The notes beneath the pieces were generated by a model that had not been told where the DNA came from, did not search any database, and saw only the letters and a program-made list of their open reading frames with translations. From Mesorhizobium sp. M7A.F.Ca.US.006.01.1.1 (GTDB lineage: Bacteria; Pseudomonadota; Alphaproteobacteria; Rhizobiales; Rhizobiaceae): a stretch of 40,561 bases of DNA. Every line of letters begins with the position of its first letter. Position 1 is the stretch's first letter. The stretch covers positions 1-40,561 of the forward strand of contig NZ_RZQL01000029.1 in the NCBI RefSeq assembly GCF_003997935.1, written 5' to 3'. Made by a program: the position numbers and the translations under genes. This document shows positions 1-8,048 of this stretch, in pieces.

Positions 1-44
1 GGCACGTTCTCCGAACGGCCTGACGGCACGCTCTCCGAACGGCC
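1..44 (+). repeat. 24-bp in-frame tandem repeat inside miaA
   Basis: Positions 1-20 and 25-44 are the same 20 bases except for one T/C difference, separated by TGAC. The period is 24 bp, so each unit adds eight residues (GTFSERPD then GTLSERP) to the MiaA frame without shifting it. The array may begin before the window. Confidence 0.8.
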
Positions 45-666
45 AGTGATTTTTGTCGGCGGCACCGGGCTCTACTTTCGCGCGCTGGCCGAGGGCATTT
101 CGGAAATGCCCGACATTCCGCAGCGGGTCCGCGACCGCTGGCGCTACGAATTGAAGGAGCAGGGCGCCGTCAAGCTGCACAGCCTGCTGCTGCGCGAGGA
201 TTCGGCGGCCGCCACGATGCTCAAGCCAACCGACAGCCAGCGCATCGTGCGCGCATTGGAGGTTCTCGATGCGTCGGGCCGTTCGATCCTGGAATGGCAG
301 GCAGAGCGCGGCCAGCCGCTCATCGACAGGGAAAGCGCGCGTTTCCTGGTGATCGAGCCGGATCGGGCGGCGTTGGTCGGACGCATCGACAAACGCTTCG
401 ACCAAATGCTGGACAAGGGCGGGCTGGACGAGGTCAAGCGGCTTGCGGCACTTGGCCTCGATCCCGAATTGCCGGCGATGAAAGCGATCGGCGTTCGCGA
501 ACTGCAGGCGGCGATGGCCGGAGAGATTGGCTTTCCCGAGGCAATCGAACGCGCCAAGATCGCGACCAGGCAATATTCCAAGCGGCAAACCACCTGGTTC
601 AGGCATCAATTGGGGCCGGAATGGCTGAGGTTGCGCCCCGGTCATGATCTGGAAACCACGATCTAA
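1..666 (+). CDS. miaA: tRNA dimethylallyltransferase MiaA, 3' part (5' end outside the window)
   Basis: MiaA transfers a dimethylallyl group to N6 of A37 in tRNAs that read UNN codons, which steadies codon-anticodon pairing. The frame is open from base 1, so the N-terminal P-loop part lies upstream. Visible family signatures are VGGTGLYFRAL right after the repeat, the DSQR motif near the middle (PTDSQRIVRALEV), and the C-terminal ATRQYSKRQTTWFRHQ block. The reading frame continues upstream of the first in-frame GTG at 46, so that GTG should not be taken as the start. The first 15 codons are a tandem repeat that replaces or extends the linker just before the GGTG motif; such a linker repeat is not a normal family feature. 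The protein ends at 666, followed by a possible weak terminator. Confidence 0.93.
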   Translation, partial: GTFSERPDGTLSERPVIFVGGTGLYFRALAEGISEMPDIPQRVRDRWRYELKEQGAVKLHSLLLREDSAAATMLKPTDSQRIVRALEVLDASGRSILEWQAERGQPLIDRESARFLVIEPDRAALVGRIDKRFDQMLDKGGLDEVKRLAALGLDPELPAMKAIGVRELQAAMAGEIGFPEAIERAKIATRQYSKRQTTWFRHQLGPEWLRLRPGHDLETTI

Positions 667-755
667 ACGCTTGCTTCCGATGCAACCTGAAAAGTTTACC
701 TGCAAGGAAAGGTTCCCGTTGTGGTTGTCCAAATTAACCCTCCGTAAGCCCGCCC

Positions 756-781
756 GTGCCATAAGGTCGGTGGGCACTTTT
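756..781 (+). terminator. possible weak terminator between miaA and the diguanylate cyclase gene
   Basis: GTGCC (756-760) can pair with GGCAC (773-777) across a 12-base loop, followed by TTTT at 778-781. The stem is only 5 bp and it sits just before the ribosome binding site at about 787, so this is tentative. Confidence 0.3.
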
Positions 782-795
782 CCAACGGGGAGCAG

Positions 796-1587
796 ATGCG
801 TTTCCACAAGGCGGAATCAGCATTTTTCGTCTTTATATTCGTGATCCTGGCCGCCGGCCTGGTGACGCTGCATGCTTATGGACTTCTGCAATCCTTCGCC
901 GACGAGTTGCATACGGCTTCGGGTCTGGACAAGGTCATCTATCTCAACAAGCTCTTGTTTGCGACCGGCGTGCTCCTGGCCACCGCGTTGTTCTTCGGCA
1001 TTTTCTTCATCTATCCGCTGATCCGCAAACAGGCGACGGAGGAAGGCAAGCTGCGCGCCATGACGGTCTCGCTCAGCGCGCGCTCGGAAACATTCGAGCA
1101 TGCGGCGCTGACCGATGGCCTGACCGGCATGCAGAACCGGCGCTATTTCGATGATGCGCTGAAGGAGTATCTCGAGGAGTTCCGGCGCATCGAAAAGCCC
1201 GTCGGGCTGATGATCCTCGATCTCGACCATTTCAAGCAGGTCAACGATACCCACGGCCATGACGTCGGCGACGAGGTGCTCAAGGCCGTCGCGAACTGTC
1301 TCAAGGACATGACACGCTACCACGATGTGGTGGCGCGATTGGGCGGCGAGGAATTCGCCGTGGTCACGCCCAACATGGACGCCGAGCTTCTGGGCAAATT
1401 TGCCGAGCGCATCCGCAAGGCGATCGCCAACATGTCGGTGCTGTCGGGCAATGTCCGCCTCAAGATAACCACCAGCGTCGGGCTTGCCGTCTGGGACCGC
1501 AAGGAAACAGCCGAAGAGTTCTATCGCCGCGCCGACCGCCAGCTTTACGAGGCGAAGAGGCAAGGCCGCAACCGCGTCTGCGCCTGA
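796..1587 (+). CDS. membrane-bound diguanylate cyclase (GGDEF domain)
   Basis: The protein (263 aa) should make cyclic di-GMP from two GTP at the inner membrane. Two hydrophobic segments lie at about residues 8-30 and 49-72, bracketing a short periplasmic loop of about 20 residues, too small for a known sensor domain. The catalytic GGDEF domain fills the C-terminal two thirds: DGLTGMQNRRYFD, the metal-binding LDLDHFKQVND, and the active-site loop GGEEF at residues 183-187. The product-inhibition I-site RxxD is present as RYHD (174-177), five residues before GGEEF, so activity is probably feedback-limited. No EAL domain is attached. The start ATG at 796 follows a clear GGGGAG ribosome binding site. 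It appears monocistronic; the input signal cannot be told from sequence. Confidence 0.92.
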   Translation: MRFHKAESAFFVFIFVILAAGLVTLHAYGLLQSFADELHTASGLDKVIYLNKLLFATGVLLATALFFGIFFIYPLIRKQATEEGKLRAMTVSLSARSETFEHAALTDGLTGMQNRRYFDDALKEYLEEFRRIEKPVGLMILDLDHFKQVNDTHGHDVGDEVLKAVANCLKDMTRYHDVVARLGGEEFAVVTPNMDAELLGKFAERIRKAIANMSVLSGNVRLKITTSVGLAVWDRKETAEEFYRRADRQLYEAKRQGRNRVCA

Positions 1588-1645
1588 AATCCCATTACTG
1601 AATTCGTGAGGCTGGCCGTCTGGCGCCGTTTTCTGCGCTTCCGAT

Positions 1646-1710
1646 GCTCACGGACTTTATGTCCGCTCCGCTTCGGTTCTCGAAAACAGCACCACCCGAC
1701 TCAGCCTGAC
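1646..1710. repeat. dispersed intergenic repeat, copy A
   Basis: About 65 bases that match 25887-25952 closely, with the shared blocks CTCACGGAC, ATGTCCGCTCCG, CGGTTCTCG and CAGCCTGAC/CGGCCTGAC. A short hairpin is formed by CGGAC/GTCCG around TTTAT. It lies between two convergent genes, as does copy B. Confidence 0.7.
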
Positions 1711-1801
1711 GAATTCCCTGACGGGATTTATCGAGCGGTCCAGGCGGGCCCAAGCTTGGCGCGGCTTCTCAATCGGCCGGCAGAACAGCCGGGTCGCAAA
1801 C

Positions 1802-3652
1802 TCAATCGTTTTGCGGGCGCAGGCCGAAGGTTGCTGGCTTGAGACCGTAGCGCATGTCGAAATCATCGTCCGATGGTGCGCGCGCGGCGGGTGGCTTGCG
1901 GTAGTCGGGATCGCCGGCCTGGCGGCCTGAATCGACGACTTCTGCGAAGGCCATAGACTGTTGCGTTGATTTCGGCACGTTGCGCAGTCGTTCCACGATC
2001 GCCACCAGATCGACATCGTCGCCCGGCTTCGAAGAGGCGGCCTCTTCGCGCTTGGCCGTGCCGGGAAGCAGGTGGCTCGGCAGTTTTTCGAACTTCAGCC
2101 GCATGGTCGTCGCCACGCCTTCGCCGAAGGCGATGGCTTCGCGCTGGCCCATGGAGGACAGGAAGGCAAGCGAGGAGGCGGAAGAGTCGGCAATCGCCGA
2201 GCGGATGATCGCCTGGTCCTGCTCATTGGCAAGCCGCATGGCGAAGAAGGTCGAGCATTGCGACAGGATGGTCGGGTCGAGCTCGCCGGGGCGCTGGGTG
2301 ACGACGCCGAGATAGCAGCCATACTTGCGGCCTTCCTTGGCGATGCGCGACAGCGCATGCCTGGTCGGCGCGAAGCCGAGGCGCGGGTCGGCCGGCATAT
2401 AGCGGTGCGCTTCTTCGCACAAAAACAGCAGCTGCAGCTTGCCCTCGCTCCACAGAGCGAGGTCGAAGGCCAGGCGCGCCAGCACCGAGCAGACCGAATT
2501 GACCACTTCGGACGGCATGCCGGCCATCTCGAAGCAGGTTACCGGGCGGCCATGATGCGGCACGCGGAAGATGTTGCCGATCGTCTCGTGGATGGTGTCC
2601 TCGATCAGGCGCGAGTTGAACATGAAGCGGTAGCGTGGATCGGCCGCCGCCGATTCGATGCGCGTCTTCAGCGATTTGAGCGTCGGGCGATCGGTCTTGC
2701 TTTCGAGCATGCCCATGCGCTCATCGATCTGCTTGAGCAGGTCGGCGATGCGGTAAGGCACCGGCGTATCGGCGGTCAGCGCATCGCTGCCTCGCCTGAT
2801 ATAGGAGCCCGAATTCGGGTTGCGGTAGAGATTCTTGGCGGCCGGGATGAGGTCGCGCAAGGCGTCGATTTCTTCCGGCTCGGTCTCGCGGCCCCGGAAC
2901 AGCACCTCGGCGAATTCCTCCAGCGTGAACATCCAGAACGGAAGATCCAGGGTCTTGGAATCGACCCTGACGCAGTATTCGGGCAGCGACGCCGCGAACT
3001 CGTTGTGCGGGTCGAGGATCAGGATGCGCAGATCCGGCCTTGCCGCGATCGACTTGCGCAGCAGCAGCGAGACGGCGGTGGATTTGCCGACGCCGGTTGT
3101 GCCGACAATGGCGAAGTGACGCGCCAGCGTATCGTCGATGGCGATGTTGGCGGCGATCGTCTCGTCCTGCGCGAGCGTGCCGATCGTGATCGAATGACGC
3201 CCGGCGAGATCATAGACCGCCTGCAGGTCGCGGGTGCGGATGCGATGCGCAACGGCGCCGATATGCGGATAGGTGGTGATGCCGCGGTCGAAGACCGGTT
3301 TGGCGCCCGGCTCTGCTCCGTCACGGACTTCGCCGATCAGCTCGATGCTGACCTCGATGGCGTTCTGGCCCTCATTGCTCCAGGCGCGGTCCGACTTGCC
3401 AATTGCGTAGACAAGGCCGACGGTTCGCGTCGATCCGAGATTGATGGAAATCATCTTGCCGACCGTCCACAGGCCGGTCACCGCGCCGTCGGCATCGTCC
3501 GCATAGGCGCTGATGGTGGCGCGCGCGCCATCGCATTGCACGACATTGCCGAGGATGCGCTTGTCGTTCTGCTCGGCCTGGCGGCGCTCCTGCGAGGTCG
3601 GTTCCCCGACGGAGGCTTCGCGTTCGACATACATGGACAGGCCAATCCCCAT
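1802..3652 (-). CDS. herA: HerA-like ATPase / DUF87 helicase
   Basis: This 616-aa protein has the layout of HerA: an N-terminal beta-barrel HAS-type domain (about residues 25-125), then a FtsK/HerA-type RecA-fold motor. Walker A is GTTGVGKS at 184-191 and Walker B is LLFLCEEAHRY at about 400, where the acidic pair would activate water for ATP hydrolysis. HerA forms hexameric DNA-pumping rings, usually with the nuclease NurA, in end resection or, in bacteria, in phage defence with Sir2 or DUF4297 partners. No such partner is adjacent here and the gene stands alone, so a housekeeping role is more likely. The last ~80 residues are charged and Pro/Ala-rich, probably disordered. The ATG at 3652 has AGGGAA just upstream; a second ATG six codons inside (MYVERE) is possible. 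Confidence 0.88.
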   Translation of the reverse strand: MGIGLSMYVEREASVGEPTSQERRQAEQNDKRILGNVVQCDGARATISAYADDADGAVTGLWTVGKMISINLGSTRTVGLVYAIGKSDRAWSNEGQNAIEVSIELIGEVRDGAEPGAKPVFDRGITTYPHIGAVAHRIRTRDLQAVYDLAGRHSITIGTLAQDETIAANIAIDDTLARHFAIVGTTGVGKSTAVSLLLRKSIAARPDLRILILDPHNEFAASLPEYCVRVDSKTLDLPFWMFTLEEFAEVLFRGRETEPEEIDALRDLIPAAKNLYRNPNSGSYIRRGSDALTADTPVPYRIADLLKQIDERMGMLESKTDRPTLKSLKTRIESAAADPRYRFMFNSRLIEDTIHETIGNIFRVPHHGRPVTCFEMAGMPSEVVNSVCSVLARLAFDLALWSEGKLQLLFLCEEAHRYMPADPRLGFAPTRHALSRIAKEGRKYGCYLGVVTQRPGELDPTILSQCSTFFAMRLANEQDQAIIRSAIADSSASSLAFLSSMGQREAIAFGEGVATTMRLKFEKLPSHLLPGTAKREEAASSKPGDDVDLVAIVERLRNVPKSTQQSMAFAEVVDSGRQAGDPDYRKPPAARAPSDDDFDMRYGLKPATFGLRPQND

Positions 3653-3763
3653 TTCCCTGGAGCATCGATCCTACCCGAATGGGGTTAAGGCCCGATGAGG
3701 TCGGATGGTGTAGAGAGCATTAAGGGGCCCATGAAAATTGTCGCAAGACGGCTCTTCTCTGGC

Positions 3764-3789
3764 GTCTATATTTCGCTATAATAGACGTA
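3764..3789 (+). promoter_or_regulatory. promoter with embedded palindrome, probably giving a leaderless mRNA
   Basis: A perfect TATAAT -10 box at 3777-3782 ends six bases before the ATG at 3789, which places the transcription start at or next to the A of the ATG. The -10 box lies inside an inverted repeat GTCTAT (3764-3769) / ATAGAC (3781-3786), a likely operator for the XRE regulator itself. No good -35 hexamer is seen 16-18 bases upstream. Confidence 0.55.
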
Positions 3790-4352
3790 TGGATGATATA
3801 GCGAACGACATTTCCTCGACGATCGGCCGCAGGATACACGCCGAAAGAATCGCGCGCGACTGGTCCCTGGCCGAACTCGCGGAGCGTTCCGGCGTCTCGA
3901 AGGCGATGCTCAGCACGATCGAGCGGGGCAAGACCAGCCCGACGGCGGCGCTTCTGGTGCGCATCGCGTCGGCCTTCGGCATGACGCTGTCGACCTTGAT
4001 CGCGCGCGCGGAGTTGCAGGGCGGCGGGCTGTTGCGCGAGGCCGACCAGCCGGTGTGGCGCGATCCCGATACCGGCTATGTCAGGCGGCATCTTTCGCCG
4101 GCTTCCGACATGCCGCTGGAGCTGATCAAGGTGCATCTGCCGGCGGGCGCCAAAGTCAGCTTCCCGGCCGCCTCCTACGCCTTTATCAAGCAGCAGATAT
4201 GGCTGATTTCCGGGCGGCTCGAATTCGTCGAAGGCGATACGGCGCACATGCTGGAGCCTGGCGACTGCCTGGCGCTTGGGGCGCCGTCGGACTGCACCTT
4301 CCATGCCCTGGAGCCCGGCGCCGACTATCTGGTCGCGCTGGTCAGGGGCTGA
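3789..4352 (+). CDS. XRE-family transcriptional regulator with C-terminal cupin domain
   Basis: The 187-aa protein has an N-terminal HTH_3 domain (about residues 10-65: RIHAERIARDWSLAELAERSGVSKAMLSTIERGKTSP read in two blocks) and a C-terminal cupin barrel (about 105-185) with the typical turn LEPGDCLALGAPSDCTFHA. Such proteins repress small operons and sense a small ligand in the cupin. The start is placed at ATG 3789 because it lies immediately after an ideal -10 box; a longer reading frame upstream has no ribosome binding site. It is the first gene of a three-gene unit with only 4-5 bases between genes, so it probably controls itself and its two partners. The ligand is unknown. Confidence 0.9.
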   Translation: MDDIANDISSTIGRRIHAERIARDWSLAELAERSGVSKAMLSTIERGKTSPTAALLVRIASAFGMTLSTLIARAELQGGGLLREADQPVWRDPDTGYVRRHLSPASDMPLELIKVHLPAGAKVSFPAASYAFIKQQIWLISGRLEFVEGDTAHMLEPGDCLALGAPSDCTFHALEPGADYLVALVRG

Positions 4353-4356
4353 CACA

Positions 4357-4665
4357 ATGGCAAGAAGACCAAAGCGCTCCCACAATGGGGGGCCGCCTCT
4401 CGATGAGTACAAAGGCCCGCCATGGGGCAAGGGCGATCCCTACATCTTCTTGGCCTGGCAGGCAGCGCACGCCAAGGCGTGGAAGGCGCCGAGCCACGAG
4501 GTCATGCTGCTGCGAATGGACAGAGCCGAGCGGCTTGGCCTGACCTACGAGGAGTACACGCTCGAGATTCTCGAGCGTGGGCGGCATCTCGGGCACGAAG
4601 ACACCGAACGCATCAGCGCCATCAAGGCGGCGCGAAAGCGACGCCGCGTGCGCCATCTGGAGTGA
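4357..4665 (+). CDS. conserved hypothetical protein, 102 aa
   Basis: I do not recognise a named domain. The protein begins MARRPKRSHNGGPPLDEY, then a Trp/Lys-rich stretch (WGKGDPYIFLAWQAAHAKAWKAP split across two helices), then a helical segment with LTYEEYTLEILERGRHLG, and a very basic tail (KAARKRRRVRHLE). It is soluble and net positive, with no signal peptide. The ATG at 4357 lies four bases after the stop of the XRE-cupin gene and the GNAT gene follows after five bases, so it is almost certainly co-translated with them. The LTYEEYTLEILERGRHL part could contact a partner protein or nucleic acid, but this is only a guess. Confidence 0.82.
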   Translation: MARRPKRSHNGGPPLDEYKGPPWGKGDPYIFLAWQAAHAKAWKAPSHEVMLLRMDRAERLGLTYEEYTLEILERGRHLGHEDTERISAIKAARKRRRVRHLE

Positions 4666-4670
4666 CAGCA

Positions 4671-5237
4671 ATGCGCCCGCTTCTATCGCAATCACAGGAT
4701 ATCCTGCACATGAACTCGATCGAGATCGCAACCCTTGACCCGGCTGCCGAGACGCAGGACATGCTGGCCGAATTGCTGGTCGCAACGGTGGCGGCCGGCG
4801 GATCGGTCAGCTTCATGCATCCGTTGGCGCCGCAGGCGGCAAGGGCGTTCTGGGAGAAATCACTGGCCGCGGCGGCAAGGGGCGAACGAGCGGTGCTTGG
4901 CGCCTGGGACGGCAAAAACCTGGTCGGTACCGTGACCTTGCTGCTCGACTTCCCGCCCAACCAGCCGCACCGGGCCGAGATCGCCAAGCTGATGACATCA
5001 GTCGGCTACCGGGGCAGGGGTGTGGGAACGCGCCTTATGCGGGCTGCCGAGAGCCTCGCGGTGGAGAAAGGGCGCACGCTGCTGGTGCTGGACACGGCAA
5101 CCGAGGAGGGCGCCTCAGGCCTCTATGAGCGGTTGGGCTTCACACTGGCCGGTGAGATACCGGACTATGCCCTGAAGCCGCGTGGCGGGCTGACCGGCAC
5201 GCTGATTTACTGGAAGCGGATTGGGCCAATCTCGTAA
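4671..5237 (+). CDS. GNAT-family N-acetyltransferase
   Basis: The 188-aa protein carries the GNAT fold: beta strands leading to the acetyl-CoA pyrophosphate loop, visible as VGYRGRGVGTRLMRAAE (the Q/RxxGxG/A motif is RGRGVG), followed by motif B with LVLDTATEEGASGLYERLGF. It should move an acetyl group from acetyl-CoA to an amine; the substrate cannot be named, though relatives are often annotated as resistance or small-molecule acetylases. The start ATG at 4671 has GGAG eight bases upstream; an internal ATG at 4710 is a weaker option. It is the last gene of the XRE-cupin operon and ends four bases before the stop of the convergent lysR gene. Confidence 0.88.
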   Translation: MRPLLSQSQDILHMNSIEIATLDPAAETQDMLAELLVATVAAGGSVSFMHPLAPQAARAFWEKSLAAAARGERAVLGAWDGKNLVGTVTLLLDFPPNQPHRAEIAKLMTSVGYRGRGVGTRLMRAAESLAVEKGRTLLVLDTATEEGASGLYERLGFTLAGEIPDYALKPRGGLTGTLIYWKRIGPIS

Positions 5238-5241
5238 CCAG

Positions 5242-6120
5242 TCATGCCGGCGCGGAGAGGCGCGACAGCAACCACTGGCGGAAATCCTGCTCGGCGCCGG
5301 TCAGGCGCGCTGTCGACGCCTTGGTCAGGAAATGCCCCGATGTGCTGGAGAGTTCGAAGTCGGAAAGCCTGACCAGCGTCTTGCTGTCGAGCGCCGCATC
5401 GACCAGCGGCCGCGAGCCAAGCAGCACACCGGCGCCGGCGCTCGCCGCTTCCATGGCGGCAACGAAGCTGTCGAAACGGTGCGATCGCCTGGGGTGGCCG
5501 GCCAACCCGGCGGCGGCGAACCATTCCGCCCACATCTCGCGTGCGCCGGCAACCAGAAGCAGCGGCAAGGATGTCCAGTCCGCGTCGCCGACCAGGCCCG
5601 GCGCCGCCACCGGCACGAGCCGCTCGGCCGTCAGCCTGTCGGCTTCGCGGCCGGGGAAGGATCCGTTGCCGAAACGGATGTCGAGCACTGAGCCCGGCAG
5701 GTCGTAGTCAGCAGGGCGATGGATCGTCACCAGATCGAGCTGGATGCGCGGCAGTGCCTTTGCGAGATCGGGCATTGCTGGAACCAGCATCAGCAAGGCA
5801 AAGGAGATCGGCGCCCGAATGGTCACGGTCTGGACGGCGCGCGGCTCGAACAGTTCCGCGGTGCTGTTGCCGATGGTGGCGAAGGCCGACTGGATGTGCG
5901 GCAGGTAGGCCGCACCCTCCGGCGACAGCGCGACGCCGCGCGCCAGCCGCGAAAACAAACGTGTCTTCAGCCGCTCCTCGAGAAACCGGATGTGCTGGCT
6001 GACGGCCGCCTGGGTGAGGCCAAGCTCGGCTGCCGCCGCGGTGAAATTCGACAGCCGCGCCGCGGCCTCGAAACTGCGCAGCCAGTCGAGCGGCGGTAAG
6101 GGCGTGTTTGTCCGAGCCAT
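5242..6120 (-). CDS. LysR-type regulator (GcvA-like), likely controls tmpAB
   Basis: The 292-aa protein has the N-terminal winged helix of LysR regulators (residues ~10-65; AAAAELGLTQAAVSQHIRFL is the recognition region, then RLFSRLARGVALSPEG) and a type-2 periplasmic-binding-like effector domain. The sequence style is that of the GcvA/AmpR group. It is divergent from tmpA with 120 bases between starts, the usual arrangement for a LysR regulator and its target, so the effector may be a trimethylammonium phosphonate or a breakdown product. The ATG at 6120 is preferred over an upstream TTG because the family N-terminus begins at about this point. It converges with the GNAT gene with four bases between stop codons. 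Confidence 0.9.
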   Translation of the reverse strand: MARTNTPLPPLDWLRSFEAAARLSNFTAAAAELGLTQAAVSQHIRFLEERLKTRLFSRLARGVALSPEGAAYLPHIQSAFATIGNSTAELFEPRAVQTVTIRAPISFALLMLVPAMPDLAKALPRIQLDLVTIHRPADYDLPGSVLDIRFGNGSFPGREADRLTAERLVPVAAPGLVGDADWTSLPLLLVAGAREMWAEWFAAAGLAGHPRRSHRFDSFVAAMEAASAGAGVLLGSRPLVDAALDSKTLVRLSDFELSSTSGHFLTKASTARLTGAEQDFRQWLLSRLSAPA

Positions 6121-6132
6121 TAGTATTCCGCG

Positions 6133-6152
6133 ATCATTGGCCAAAAAATGAT
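6133..6152. promoter_or_regulatory. palindrome between lysR and tmpA, candidate LysR binding site
   Basis: ATCATT (6133-6138) and AATGAT (6147-6152) form a perfect inverted repeat with an 8-base AT-rich centre. It starts 13 bases upstream of the lysR start codon and 89 bases before tmpA. LysR sites are typically such interrupted dyads in divergent spacers. Confidence 0.5.
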
Positions 6153-6159
6153 AATTTGA

Positions 6160-7979
<1,820 letters not shown>

Positions 7980-7994
7980 TTCCCTCAAAGGAAA

Positions 7995-8026
7995 GAGGCA
8001 GGGTGCAAGCCGTGCCTCCTTCTTTC
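7995..8026. terminator. likely terminator between tmpB and the convergent flavin monooxygenase gene
   Basis: GAGGCA (7995-8000) pairs with TGCCTC (8013-8018) across a 12-base loop, followed by CTTCTTTCTT on the plus strand; the minus strand also continues into a pyrimidine-rich run, so it may serve both genes. Confidence 0.55.
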
Positions 8027-8048
8027 TTCCGGCCGGAATGGCGCTCGC

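Noticed and set aside
2072..3688. 538-aa open frame on the plus strand opposite the HerA-like gene
   Set aside because: Arg/Ala/Gly/Asp-rich shadow of a real gene with Walker motifs; no recognisable protein family.
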